Assembly (NCBI GenBank): GCA_903842345.1
Contig: CAIMLR010000023.1
Location: forward strand, 1 to 64,000
Source of the DNA: an uncultured Myxococcales bacterium
Lineage (GTDB): Bacteria; Myxococcota_A; UBA9042
Direction of reading: 5' to 3'
DNA: 64,000 nt
Positions 24,463-34,215 of this stretch are shown here, piece after piece. How positions within the stretch are numbered: position 1 is the first letter of the stretch; the number at the start of each line of letters is the position of its first letter. The notes beneath the pieces were generated by a model. It had not been told where the DNA came from. It saw only the letters and a list, made by a program, of their open reading frames with translations, and searched no databases. Position numbers and translations under genes: made by a program.

Positions 24463-24897
24463 TTAGTGGGTAGCGACCGCGATCTGCCGAGGCCGCGCTT
24501 CCGCCGCCTTGGGCAGCGTGATGTTCAACACGCCGTTCTGCACGGACGCCGTCGCGCCATCCCCATCCAACAGGGTCGGCCACGTAAACGTGCGCGTGAA
24601 GCTGACGTTGTTGCGCTCCAGACGATGCGCCGTCCAGTCGGTCGGGATCTCGTTGCGCCGCTCGCCGCTCACGGTCAACTTGTCGCCCAGGATGCTGACA
24701 TGGATGTCTTTTTCGGCGTAGCCGGGAACGTCCAAGGTCAACGCGTAGCCGGATTCCGCTTCCACCGCGATGGCGCGCGGCTGCCAAGCTTCCTGCGTGG
24801 TGTCGTTGCTCACCTCATCAAAGACGCGGTCCATCCGCCGCCGCAACGTGTCAAGCGATTGCAGTTGGCTGTCGAATTCGGGCCAATAATTCCACAT
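24463..24897 (-). CDS. Hsp20/alpha-crystallin small heat-shock protein (first of pair)
   Basis: The 144-residue protein starts with a short amphipathic N-terminal arm (MWNYWPEFDSQLQSLDTLRRRMDRVFDEV). It continues with an alpha-crystallin domain with LTLDVPGYAEKDIHVSILGDKLTVSGER and the conserved NGVLNITLPKAAEA. It is the first gene of the two-gene heat-shock unit. A 17-base palindrome lies 19-35 bases before its ATG and may regulate both genes. Confidence 0.92.
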   Translation of the reverse strand: MWNYWPEFDSQLQSLDTLRRRMDRVFDEVSNDTTQEAWQPRAIAVEAESGYALTLDVPGYAEKDIHVSILGDKLTVSGERRNEIPTDWTAHRLERNNVSFTRTFTWPTLLDGDGATASVQNGVLNITLPKAAEARPRQIAVATH

Positions 24898-24915
24898 TTT
24901 CGTTCTCCTTCATCC

Positions 24916-24932
24916 TGTCGAAAAAATCGACA
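24916..24932 (-). promoter_or_regulatory. 17-base inverted repeat upstream of the hsp20 pair
   Basis: TGTCGA and TCGACA flank five A residues (T residues on the coding strand), giving a perfect 6-bp inverted repeat. Its position just before the SD of the first hsp20 gene fits an operator or a temperature-sensitive leader hairpin. It does not match the CIRCE consensus. Confidence 0.5.
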
Positions 24933-25104
24933 AAACAATTCCGCCGCGCACGCCTGCCTCCGTGCAAAATACACGTTGGCCAGCGCCGCAAAGCACTCGC
25001 AGTTTCACGACGTTGACGGCCCGCGCGGACATGCGTCGGACCAACACCGGCAAGAAAAGCGGCGCGCGCGGGTTGTCAAGACAGGAGAGGAGACTTCAGG
25101 GCGG

Positions 25105-26139
25105 CTACCAGCGACCTCCGGTCAAACGACCCAGAAATTCATAGGGATAGCCCACTTCAAAGGCGCTCGCTGTGTCGAGTCGCGCCATCTGCGCCGGGGA
25201 GAGCGTCAGCTCCGCCGCCTTCAAGTTGTCGTCGAGCTGGGCCACCGTGCGGGCGCCAAAGATCACGCTCGTGACCGCGGGTTTTTGGCTCAGCCACGCC
25301 AGCGCAACGGCGGCCACGCTCTGGGAAGTCTCCGCGGCCGTCTCATCCAACGCGGCGAGGATCTGCCAGTTGCGGGCGTTGTCGAAGCGATCGAGGCTCT
25401 TCTTCCAGCGTTCCGTGTCGTACCGCGATCCCGCCGGCGGCGCCTGATCCTTGCGGTATTTGCCTGACAGGAACCCGCCCGCCAACGGCGACCAGGGCAG
25501 GATACCCAGGCCATGGCGCAGGCAAGCCGGCACGTGCTCGCGCTCCAGATCGCGCACCGTCAGGCTGTACTGCGCCTGCAAGGACACAAACCGCTCCAGC
25601 CGCTGGTGCTCGGACGTGGAGAGCGATTCCACAAGCCGGTACGCCGTGTAGTTGCTGCAGCCGATGTAGAGCACCTTGCCGGCGCGCACCAGATCGTCCA
25701 GCGCGCGGAGCAGCTCGTCTTCTGGCACCTCGAGGTCCTGCGCGTGGATCTGGTACAGGTCGATCCGGTCGGTCTGCATCCGCCGCAGGCTATCCTCCAC
25801 GGTGCGCATGATGCGGTAGCGCGCCGCGCCCGTCTGGTTGGGCCCAGGGCCCATGCGGAAGCGGAATTTCGTGGCAAGCACCAGATCGTCGCGCTTTTGC
25901 GACTTGACCAGCCAGTCGCCCAGCACGCGTTCTGCCAAGCCGTCCTGGCCGTAGACGTCGGCGACGTCGATGAAGTTGATGCCGCCTGCGACCGCGTGGT
26001 CGAGCACCGCGAAGGCTTCTTCCTGCGAGCTGGAGGCGCCGTGCATCATGCTGGAGGCGTCGGCTTCGCCAAAGGTCATGCCGCCAAGGCACAACGTGGA
26101 GACTTTGACGCCGGAACGGCCGAGATTGCGGTACTGCAT
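25105..26139 (-). CDS. Aldo/keto reductase
   Basis: The 344-residue protein is an NADPH-dependent aldo/keto reductase with a TIM-barrel fold. Catalytic residues are visible: D58 and Y63 in FIDVADVYG, K91 in LVLATKF and the His region QIHAQD. The C-terminal cofactor region reads SVIFGARTVAQLDDNLKAAE. It resembles the YajO/Tas-like subgroup; the substrate is not predictable. ATG 26139 with GGAG upstream fixes the start, discarding a 24-residue extension. It is divergent from the exonuclease III gene. Confidence 0.92.
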   Translation of the reverse strand: MQYRNLGRSGVKVSTLCLGGMTFGEADASSMMHGASSSQEEAFAVLDHAVAGGINFIDVADVYGQDGLAERVLGDWLVKSQKRDDLVLATKFRFRMGPGPNQTGAARYRIMRTVEDSLRRMQTDRIDLYQIHAQDLEVPEDELLRALDDLVRAGKVLYIGCSNYTAYRLVESLSTSEHQRLERFVSLQAQYSLTVRDLEREHVPACLRHGLGILPWSPLAGGFLSGKYRKDQAPPAGSRYDTERWKKSLDRFDNARNWQILAALDETAAETSQSVAAVALAWLSQKPAVTSVIFGARTVAQLDDNLKAAELTLSPAQMARLDTASAFEVGYPYEFLGRLTGGRW

Positions 26140-26292
26140 GGGGAACTCCTGTCGCCAATGGGGCGTGGCGATCTGGGTAGCGCGATCGTGCCGCGGATGC
26201 AAGCTTGCCAAGCAGATCGCGTGCGGCTACACGGGGATGTGGAGCCGCGGCAGCAAGCGGTTCACGCCCCCATCAACCAGCGAGCGAGACGG

Positions 26293-27090
26293 ATGTCCAT
26301 CACGGTAATTTCTTGGAATGTCAATGGTTTGCGCGCGGCGGCGGGCAAGGGCTTTGGCGATTGGTTGGCGCAGAAGCCCGGCGACATCATCGCGCTGCAG
26401 GAGACGCGCGCGCTGCCTGAGCAACTGCCCGCGCACGTACGCGCGCCCGCGGGGTGGCATTTCCACATGCAACCGGCGGAGCGGCTGGGCTACAGCGGCG
26501 TGGGGCTGTACGCGCAGACGCGCTGGGACGCGCTGGAAACGACGACGGGCCGGCCGGAGTTTGACGTGGAGGGGCGGCTGGTCGTCGCGCGGTTTGGCAA
26601 ACTTTGGGTCGTCAACGGCTATTTTCCCAACGGCAACGGCAAGGAGCGCGACAATTCGCGGATTCCGTACAAGCTGGATTTCTACCGCCACGTCTTTGAC
26701 ATGTTCGCGCCGCAGTTCGCCGCTGGCGAGCCAGTGCTCGTGATGGGCGATTTCAACACGGCGCATCGGGACATCGATTTGGCGCGGCCCAAGGACAACC
26801 GCGAGACATCGGGCTTCCGGCCTGAAGAACGCGAGGAGCTCGATCGCTGGCTACGCGCAGGCTGGGTGGACACGTTTCGCCACTTTCATCCTGATCAAGT
26901 CGGCGCGTACAGTTGGTGGAGCCAGCGCTTTGGCGTCCGCGCCAAGAACGTCGGGTGGCGGATCGACTACGTGCTGGCGTCGCCGGGTGCGGTCGGCTAC
27001 CTCAAGGACGCGTTCATCTGGCCGGACGTGACCGGCTCGGACCACTGCCCGATCGGGGTTGTGCTGGACCGCGCGGTGCTCTCGCCATGA
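26293..27090 (+). CDS. xth: Exodeoxyribonuclease III / AP endonuclease
   Basis: The 265-residue protein is a member of the exonuclease III family, which cleaves abasic sites and removes 3' blocking groups. Key motifs are WNVNGLRA near the N-terminus, LQETR (metal-binding Glu), NGYFPNG, VMGDFNTAH (catalytic Asp/Asn), WRIDYVLAS and the closing SDHCPI with catalytic His. Length and motif order are standard. ATG 26293 was chosen because the much longer upstream frame overlaps the divergent aldo/keto reductase gene. Confidence 0.93.
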   Translation: MSITVISWNVNGLRAAAGKGFGDWLAQKPGDIIALQETRALPEQLPAHVRAPAGWHFHMQPAERLGYSGVGLYAQTRWDALETTTGRPEFDVEGRLVVARFGKLWVVNGYFPNGNGKERDNSRIPYKLDFYRHVFDMFAPQFAAGEPVLVMGDFNTAHRDIDLARPKDNRETSGFRPEEREELDRWLRAGWVDTFRHFHPDQVGAYSWWSQRFGVRAKNVGWRIDYVLASPGAVGYLKDAFIWPDVTGSDHCPIGVVLDRAVLSP

Positions 27091-27139
27091 CCGCGTCGGC
27101 ATCGTAGACTGACCGCCCACTTGGGCACGAGGAGACATC

Positions 27140-28375
27140 ATGAGTTTCGGCTACATTTTGGACGCAGTGCGCACGCCGCGCGGTCGGGGTCGCGCAGGCA
27201 AGGGCGCTCTTTCCGGTATCCACCCGCAGGAGCTGTTCGCCCAGGCGCTGCAGCAGCTCATTTTGCGCAACGGGATCGACGCGGCTGACGTGGACGACGT
27301 CGTCGCCGGCTGCGTCTCGCACGCAGGCGAGCAGGGTGCCAACCTCGCGCGCAATGCGGTGCTTGCCGCGGGTTGGCCGCTGAGCGTCGGCGCGACGACG
27401 CTGAACCGGTTCTGCGGCTCGGGTTCGCAGGCCGTCAATTTCGCCGCGATGGGCGTGGGTTCGGGTGCGCAGCAGCTCGTGGTCGGCGGCGGCGTGGAGA
27501 GCATGTCGCGCGTGGCGATGGGTTCGGACGGCGGCGGGATCGACGGCGATAACCTGCACCTGCGCGAGCAGTTCTTTCAGGTGCCGCAGGGCATCAGCGC
27601 GGATCTGCTGGCGACGCTGGAAGGCTTCGATCGCGCCGAGCTCGACGCGTGGGCGCTGCGTTCCCAACAGCGCGCGGCGGTAGCGGCGGCGGAAGGCCGG
27701 TTCGCGCGCAGCCTGTTCCCCGTCCTGGACCCGTTCACCGGGCAACTGGCGCTCGATCGCGATGAGCACCCGCGCGCGGATACGACGGCGGAGTCGCTGG
27801 CTAAGCTGCCGGCGGCGTTTGTCGCCATGGGCGCAGCGAGTGTTGGGCCGAATGGTGAGACGCTGGATGAGCTCGCCCTGCGCGCCTACCCGCAGGCGGG
27901 CGCGATTCGCCACGTGCATACGGCCGGCAATTCGTCGGGGATCGTCGATGGCGCCGCCGCGGTGCTCGTGGCCTCTGAAGCGTTCGTCCAGAGCCGCGGT
28001 CTCAAGCCCCGCGCGCGCATTCGGGCGCTGGCGACCATCGGTTCTGAGCCGGTGTTGATGCTGACGGCGCCCGCGCCCGCGTCGGAAAAGGCGTTGAAGC
28101 TTGCGGGTATGCGCGCGAGCGACATCGACCTGTGGGAGATCAACGAGGCCTTCGCCGCGGTGGTGCTCCAGACGGTGCGCAAGCTGGGCATCGACCCGGC
28201 GCGCGTCAACGTCAATGGCGGTGCGATCGCGCTTGGCCACCCGCTCGGCGCGACCGGCGCGATGTTGATCGGCACGGCGCTGGATGAACTGGAGCGGACG
28301 GGCAAGTCCACCGCGCTGGTGACGCTGTGCATCGGCGGCGGTCAAGGCATCGCGACGATTATCGAACGCATCTAA
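27140..28375 (+). CDS. Thiolase (acetyl-CoA C-acyltransferase)
   Basis: The 411-residue enzyme has all thiolase landmarks: nucleophilic C92 in NRFCGSGSQ, the GGVESMS motif, NEAFA, the catalytic His in [15 protein letters not shown] and the second Cys in LCIGGGQG. It cleaves or forms beta-ketoacyl-CoA in fatty-acid oxidation or short-chain condensation. GAGGAG precedes the ATG. No other beta-oxidation gene adjoins, so the pathway is not fixed by context. It is 49 bases downstream of xth. Confidence 0.93.
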   Translation: MSFGYILDAVRTPRGRGRAGKGALSGIHPQELFAQALQQLILRNGIDAADVDDVVAGCVSHAGEQGANLARNAVLAAGWPLSVGATTLNRFCGSGSQAVNFAAMGVGSGAQQLVVGGGVESMSRVAMGSDGGGIDGDNLHLREQFFQVPQGISADLLATLEGFDRAELDAWALRSQQRAAVAAAEGRFARSLFPVLDPFTGQLALDRDEHPRADTTAESLAKLPAAFVAMGAASVGPNGETLDELALRAYPQAGAIRHVHTAGNSSGIVDGAAAVLVASEAFVQSRGLKPRARIRALATIGSEPVLMLTAPAPASEKALKLAGMRASDIDLWEINEAFAAVVLQTVRKLGIDPARVNVNGGAIALGHPLGATGAMLIGTALDELERTGKSTALVTLCIGGGQGIATIIERI

Positions 28376-28379
28376 ACAC

Positions 28380-28510
28380 GCTGACTCAGGTCCAACACCC
28401 ACTGCTTCCGGTCAGACCTGTTGCATTTCGGGCTGGATCCACGAGCGTGCACTTCCGGTGGCACGCCGCGGATGGAAGCGGTTTGATTTCGAACTTCGCT
28501 CGGAGTGTCT
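28380..28510 (+). repeat. Dispersed intergenic repeat, copy B
   Basis: This is the ~131-base partner of 14816-14944. It starts five bases after the thiolase stop and fills much of the gap before the Cys-rich lipoprotein gene. The shared core GTGCAC-(T/C)TCY-GGTGGCACGCCGCGGAT is the best conserved part, and an inverted CAGGTC/GACCTG pair lies near its left end. Confidence 0.7.
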
Positions 28511-28599
28511 AGACCTGTGGACGTGCGGCGATCGGGATTCTCAACGCCGCCGCCGTGTCAGGACGCGGAGTCCGCTCTCGCCCCTTGTATAACCGTCAC

Positions 28600-31500
28600 A
28601 TGCGGGGCACGATTCGGACGTCGCACAACGCGGCTTCGCGGCAAATTGTGGTGGGTCCTTTCTTCCCGTCCCGTGTGGCCTCTTTGCGCCCGCGCCCGGT
28701 TTTCTGGGTCGCGTTCGCGCTGGTGTCGCTGTTTTTGACGCAGGGCTGCGGCGATGAAATCCCCGTCGGTGCGCCCGTTGCAGCCGATGCCAGCGACGAC
28801 GCCGACGCGTGGGTTCTTGACAGCGCGCAGCCCGATGCGTTCCCCGACGTGGCCGCGGATGCCCCGGACACGCCAGATGCCCCGGAACTGCCGTTTGTGG
28901 ACAGCGCCGATGTGCCCGACGCGTTCCTGTGCCCAGACGGCATGATGCCGGCCGATGCGCAGGGCGATGTGACGGAGGCGGATGCCGCCGCCTGCGTGCC
29001 GGTCCTGCCGCCCTGTGCGCCGACGGCGGAGGTCTGCAACGGCAAGGACGACGATTGCAACGGCGTCACCGACGACGGCACCTGCTCGGACGGCAATCCG
29101 TGCACGCTTGGCGACGTCTGCTCGGGCGCCGCGTGCCTGCCCGGACCCGCCACGGATTGCACTGACGGCAACCCGTGCACAGTCGACAGCTGCGAGCTGG
29201 CGAGCGGCTGCACGCACACGGACGCGATCGGCGCGTGCGACGACGGCAACGCCTGCACCGAAGGCGACACCTGCGGCTTGCTCGGCGGATGGATCGCCTG
29301 CATCGGCGCGGCAAAGTCGTGCCACGACGAAAACACCTGCACGATTGACAGCTGCGACACCAAGCTGGGCTGCGTCCACTTGATCGCGCCGGTCAACGCG
29401 TCGTGCGACGACCAGAACGCCTGTACGACAAACGACCTGTGCGATCACGACGGCAATTGCGTCGGCGTCGCGGTCCCGTGCGACGACGGCAATCCCTGCA
29501 CCGTGGACCTCTGCGACGTCCAGGGTGCATGCCAGTTCGTCTCCGGCGACGGCGGACCGTGCTTTGACGGCGATTTGTGCACGGTGGGCGACGCCTGCGT
29601 GCTCGGCGTCTGCGCGCCCGGCGTGCTCGCGGTCTGCGCCGACGACAACCCGTGCACGACCGACTCCTGCGGCAGCGCGACCGGCCAGTGCGCATTCATC
29701 CCCAACACGGCCGCGTGCAGCGATGGCAACGCCTGCACGGTGGGCGACGCCTGCCAAGCCGGGCAATGCGCCCCGGGCAAAATAACGCTCTGCGACGACA
29801 AGAACACGTGCACGGACGACGCGTGCGACACGGCCAGCGGCGCGTGCGCGTTTGTCGCAGTCCATGACGGCGTCGGCTGCCAGGACGATCAGGCGTGCAC
29901 CAAAGGCGACACGTGCTTGAACGGCCTCTGCCAGTCGGGCGAGCCGCCTCTCTGCGACGACGGCAACATCTGCACGCTCGACGCCTGCGACGGGACGACC
30001 GGCGCGTGCGGCTTTGCGCCCCTGGACGGGACCGCGTGCACGGACGGCGACGACTGCACGCAAAACGACGCATGCAAGGGCGGGCAGTGCGCCTCGGGCG
30101 TGGACACGTGCGCGTGCAAGAAACTGGCGGATTGCGCCGGCACGGAAGATGGCGACGTTTGCAACGGCACACTGTGGTGCGACCTGATCGACCATACCTG
30201 CAAACTCGACGTGGCGACGATCGTCGTGTGCGACACCAGCAAGAACAGCGCGTGCCTGCAGTACACCTGCAACAAGCTCACCGGCCAGTGCGATGCCCAG
30301 AACCTCAACGACGGCGGGCCCTGCAACGCCGACAGCTCCGCGTGTTCAAGCGGCGACTACTGCCAAGCCGGCGTCTGCATCGCCGGTGTGACACCCGGCT
30401 GCGATGACAAGAACCCCTGCACAAATGACAGCTGCGATCCGGCAAGCGGCTGCCAATTCCTCGCCAACAGCCTCACGTGCAACGACGGCGACGCTTGCAC
30501 GTTGGACGACCACTGCGCCGCCGGCGCGTGCGCTCCCGGCCAAGCCAAGAACTGCAGCGACGGCAGCGCGTGCACCGCGGACACGTGCAAGGGCGGCGCG
30601 TGCAGTTCCAAGCTCTTGAGCGGCACGGCGTGCAGCGACGGCAACCTGTGCACCGTGGACGACCTCTGCCAAGCCGGCGTTTGCCTGCCCGGGACGCCGT
30701 TTGCCTGCCCCGACGGCGCGGCATGTACGGTGCCGACGTGCGATGGCACGACCGGCAAGTGCGGCGCCAAGAGCGCGTTTGACGGCTCGCCCTGCCAGGA
30801 CGGCAGCGGGTGCACTGTGGGCGACTACTGCCTGTCCGGCGTCTGCCAGTCCGGCTATCTGTCCTGCGCGTCCGCCGACCCGTGCCTCAGCGGTTCATGC
30901 GACACGGCGAGCAAGCAGTGCGTCTTTCAGGCGGGCCTCGCCGGCGTGGCGTGCAGCGACGGCAATCCCTGCACAGTTTCAGACGCCTGCCTCGCCGGCA
31001 AGTGCCAACCCGGCGCGCTGAAGCTCTGCGAATCCGGGCAAATCTGCGCCCAGCCCAAGTGCGATGTGGCGACCGGCGCCTGCGTGCCCAACGCCAATGG
31101 CCTGACGTGCGACGACAACAACGCGTGTACGTCGGGCGATCACTGCCAGGACGGCGCCTGCCTCTTTGCGACCGTCCAGACCTGCGATGACGGCAAGCCG
31201 TGCACGATCGATGCCTGCGACCCGACGACCGCCGCGTGCAGCCACGCCAACAACACCGGTCCCTGCGATGACGGCAGCGTTTGCACGCAGAACGACACGT
31301 GCCAGGCCGGCAACTGCGTGGGCGGGCCCAAGCTGGACTGCAAGGACACGTACGACTGCACCGTGGACGTCTGCGATCCCAAGCTCGCCTGCCTGCACAC
31401 GATCAAGCCCGCTGGAACGGCCTGCGACGATCAATCGCCGTGCACCTTGAATGACCAGTGCGTCGGCCAGCTCTGCAAGGGTACGGGGCCGTCGTGCGAT

Positions 31501-34125
31501 GACAAGAACCTTTGCACGGACGACAAATGCAGCCTCGCCACGGGCTGTTACTACGTGCCGACGACGTCCTGCGACGATGGCAATCCGTGCACGATGAACG
31601 ACCATTGCGTCAGCAACAAGTGCGTCAGCAGCCAGGTCGTCGTGTGCAATGACGGCAATCCCTGCACCGCGGACACGTGCGGGGCCAATGGCGGCTGCTC
31701 CTTTGGCGCCAGCTCCGGCGCCGCGTGCACGGACAACAACGCGTGCACGACCGGGGACCTGTGCGCGTTTGGCGCGTGCGTGGGCGTCGCCAGCGTCTGC
31801 GACGACAACAACGCCTGCACCGTGGACCAGTGCGACCCGACGACCGGCTGCGAACACGTGCCGACCACCGCCATCTCCTGCACCGACGGCAACGCGTGCA
31901 CGCTTCTGGACGTTTGCCTGAACGGCCAATGCGTGTCCGGCGACGCGCTCAATTGCTCCGACGGCAACATCTGCACGGACGACGCGTGCGTACCCGCGAC
32001 CGGCTGCGTCAACACGCCCGCGCCGGGTGCCTGCGACGACGGCAACTTCTGCACCGGCCCGGATGTCTGTGGCAATGGCGTCTGCAAAGGCCAGGGCCCC
32101 GTCTCCTGCGATGACGGGCAGTCGTGCACAACGGACATCTGCGTGGCGACGGACGGCTGCCTCAACTACCCCGCGCCGGGCAACGCCGCGTGCGACGACG
32201 GCAATCCCTGCACGCAGGGCGACACGTGCAAGAGCGGACTGTGCAGCGGCGTCTCCGTCATCAACTGCAACGACGGCAACTACTGCACGTTGGACGCATG
32301 CTCCCTGGCGACCGGCTGCAGCCACACCATCCAGACCGGCAGCGCGTGCGACGACGGCAACCTCTGCACGCTGGGCGACGTGTGCACCGCGGCCGGGAGC
32401 TGCCAGGCCGGGGCGGCGGGCGCATGTGATGACGGCAACCCGTGCACAACCGACACCTGCGCGGGCGCAAGCGGCTGCAGCCACACGCCGAGTTCGACCG
32501 GCCAGAGCACGACGCTCGCGGTGCCGGGCGACACGCAGGTGACCGTCACGCTCGGCGATGGCACGACGCAGCCTGCGGTCGCGACGTGGGATCAATTCGC
32601 CGGCTGGACGCACGCGGTCAATCAGGCCGCGTGGCTGTGGTCGAGCTACCTGGTGCAGGCACCGGACGTGCAGACGCAGGTGGCCTTCAGCCGCACCTTC
32701 ACGATTCCGGCGGGCGCGGCGACGGTCATCGGCCAGCTGGCGATCGCCGCCGATGGCGCGTTCGTGTGCCTGTTGAACGGCCAGTTGGTCGGCGTCAACA
32801 CCGCGGAACAGAACTGGCTGGCGCCGATTTCCCAGCCGCTCGCCGGCAAGCTCAAAGTCGGCAGCAACACGTTGGTGTGTACCCTCGTCAATCCAGGCAA
32901 GCCTGGCGCCACGGCGTACACCAATCCGGCGGGCCTGCTGTTTCGCGTCGACGCGACCATGTACGACGCCAGCGGCGCGCTGCCGTGCAGCGATGGCAAC
33001 GCGTGCACGCTGTCTGACTGGTGCAACGGCGGCGCATGCCAACCCGGCGGCGTCCTCTCCTGTGACGACCAGAACGGCTGCACTGCGGACGCGTGCGACG
33101 CCAAGCTGGGCTGCACGCACACGCCCAACGGCGTGCTCACGTGCAGCGACGGCAATCCCTGCACGGCGGTCGACACGTGCGTCGGCACTGTCTGCACGGG
33201 CGGCACGCCGACCAACTGCGAGGATTTCAACGCCTGCACCACCGACACCTGCGCGCCCGCCAGCGGCTGCGTCCACAGCGCGACAAACGGGGCGGCGTGT
33301 GAGGACGGCAACCCGTGCACCATCCAGGACACCTGCGCGGGCAACACGTGCAAGGCGGGCGTCGCCAATCCGTGCGACGACGGCAACGTCTGCAGCGTGG
33401 ACGGTTGCACCGCCTTGGCCGGCTGCTTCCACACGCAGGCCATCGCGGCCACGGCTTGCAACGACAACGACGCGTGCACGACGGGCGACGCGTGCACGGG
33501 CATCACCTGCATCGGCGCGACCGCCACCAACTGCGACGACAACAAGGTGTGCACAACGGATTCCTGCGTGAGCGCGACCGGCTGCGTGCACACGGCCAAC
33601 AGCTTGGCGTGCAACGACAACAACATTTGCACGCTTGTCGACACGTGCGTGGGCGGCGCCTGCACCGGGACGCTCAAGGCGTGCACCGACAGCAACAACT
33701 GCACGGCCGACACCTGCGACGTGACGAGCGGCTTCTGCATCTTTGTGCCGCTGCCTTCCGGGCCCTGCGAGGACGGCAACGCGTGCACCATCAGCGACCA
33801 ATGCCTGACCGGCGTCTGCAAGCCCGGCGCGCTGCGCAACTGCGACGACGGCGACCCGTGCACAATCGACGGCTGCGTGCCGGGCAGCGGCGACTGCATG
33901 CACACGCCGGCGCAGGCGGGTTACACGTGCGACGACGGCAACCCGTGCACGGTCAGCGACACCTGCAGCGGCACCGGCTGCCACGGCGCGGCCAAGACCT
34001 GCGACGACGGCAATCCGTGCACAGTCGACACGTGCGGCGCTGTCAGCGGCTTGTGCTTGGCCGCTGTGGTCAGCGACGGCACCGCCTGCCCCGCGGGCGC
34101 TTGCCAGGCTGGCATCTGCAAGTAG
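28600..34125 (+). CDS. Giant Cys-rich repeat lipoprotein
   Basis: The ~1841-residue surface protein has a lipobox LTQGC with C50 (from ATG 28600; GTG 28675 would give a more usual signal length). An Asp/Ala/Pro-rich linker (~55-130) follows, then several dozen repeats of about 20-25 residues with cores such as CDDGNPCTVDTC and GxCxxG (about 145-1295 and 1465-1840). A non-repetitive beta-rich module interrupts them at about 1300-1460 and resembles a jelly-roll or galactose-binding-like fold. The repeats are probably disulphide-bonded and Asn/Asp loops may bind calcium. Related proteins are common in Myxococcota-like genomes, with unknown role; adhesion or predatory contact is speculative. A pseudogene paralogue lies at 12.2-13.1 kb. 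Confidence 0.8.
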   Translation: MRGTIRTSHNAASRQIVVGPFFPSRVASLRPRPVFWVAFALVSLFLTQGCGDEIPVGAPVAADASDDADAWVLDSAQPDAFPDVAADAPDTPDAPELPFVDSADVPDAFLCPDGMMPADAQGDVTEADAAACVPVLPPCAPTAEVCNGKDDDCNGVTDDGTCSDGNPCTLGDVCSGAACLPGPATDCTDGNPCTVDSCELASGCTHTDAIGACDDGNACTEGDTCGLLGGWIACIGAAKSCHDENTCTIDSCDTKLGCVHLIAPVNASCDDQNACTTNDLCDHDGNCVGVAVPCDDGNPCTVDLCDVQGACQFVSGDGGPCFDGDLCTVGDACVLGVCAPGVLAVCADDNPCTTDSCGSATGQCAFIPNTAACSDGNACTVGDACQAGQCAPGKITLCDDKNTCTDDACDTASGACAFVAVHDGVGCQDDQACTKGDTCLNGLCQSGEPPLCDDGNICTLDACDGTTGACGFAPLDGTACTDGDDCTQNDACKGGQCASGVDTCACKKLADCAGTEDGDVCNGTLWCDLIDHTCKLDVATIVVCDTSKNSACLQYTCNKLTGQCDAQNLNDGGPCNADSSACSSGDYCQAGVCIAGVTPGCDDKNPCTNDSCDPASGCQFLANSLTCNDGDACTLDDHCAAGACAPGQAKNCSDGSACTADTCKGGACSSKLLSGTACSDGNLCTVDDLCQAGVCLPGTPFACPDGAACTVPTCDGTTGKCGAKSAFDGSPCQDGSGCTVGDYCLSGVCQSGYLSCASADPCLSGSCDTASKQCVFQAGLAGVACSDGNPCTVSDACLAGKCQPGALKLCESGQICAQPKCDVATGACVPNANGLTCDDNNACTSGDHCQDGACLFATVQTCDDGKPCTIDACDPTTAACSHANNTGPCDDGSVCTQNDTCQAGNCVGGPKLDCKDTYDCTVDVCDPKLACLHTIKPAGTACDDQSPCTLNDQCVGQLCKGTGPSCDDKNLCTDDKCSLATGCYYVPTTSCDDGNPCTMNDHCVSNKCVSSQVVVCNDGNPCTADTCGANGGCSFGASSGAACTDNNACTTGDLCAFGACVGVASVCDDNNACTVDQCDPTTGCEHVPTTAISCTDGNACTLLDVCLNGQCVSGDALNCSDGNICTDDACVPATGCVNTPAPGACDDGNFCTGPDVCGNGVCKGQGPVSCDDGQSCTTDICVATDGCLNYPAPGNAACDDGNPCTQGDTCKSGLCSGVSVINCNDGNYCTLDACSLATGCSHTIQTGSACDDGNLCTLGDVCTAAGSCQAGAAGACDDGNPCTTDTCAGASGCSHTPSSTGQSTTLAVPGDTQVTVTLGDGTTQPAVATWDQFAGWTHAVNQAAWLWSSYLVQAPDVQTQVAFSRTFTIPAGAATVIGQLAIAADGAFVCLLNGQLVGVNTAEQNWLAPISQPLAGKLKVGSNTLVCTLVNPGKPGATAYTNPAGLLFRVDATMYDASGALPCSDGNACTLSDWCNGGACQPGGVLSCDDQNGCTADACDAKLGCTHTPNGVLTCSDGNPCTAVDTCVGTVCTGGTPTNCEDFNACTTDTCAPASGCVHSATNGAACEDGNPCTIQDTCAGNTCKAGVANPCDDGNVCSVDGCTALAGCFHTQAIAATACNDNDACTTGDACTGITCIGATATNCDDNKVCTTDSCVSATGCVHTANSLACNDNNICTLVDTCVGGACTGTLKACTDSNNCTADTCDVTSGFCIFVPLPSGPCEDGNACTISDQCLTGVCKPGALRNCDDGDPCTIDGCVPGSGDCMHTPAQAGYTCDDGNPCTVSDTCSGTGCHGAAKTCDDGNPCTVDTCGAVSGLCLAAVVSDGTACPAGACQAGICK

Positions 34126-34215
34126 GCGCGCATCCGCCCGACGCATTGCACGCTTGCCAACCTCGCGGCTTGTCACTACCGTGTCTTGGCCTGTTGGGGG
34201 CGCTGGGGAATCAAA

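Noticed and set aside
24985-25010. GAGTGCTTT resembling half of a CIRCE element upstream of hsp20
   Set aside because: The matching left arm TTAGCACTC at the right distance is absent.
29050-34100. Regular short repeats that could be taken for a CRISPR array or minisatellite
   Set aside because: The periodicity is in codons for Cys/Asp/Asn within one long frame; DNA repeats are not identical and there are no uniform spacers.
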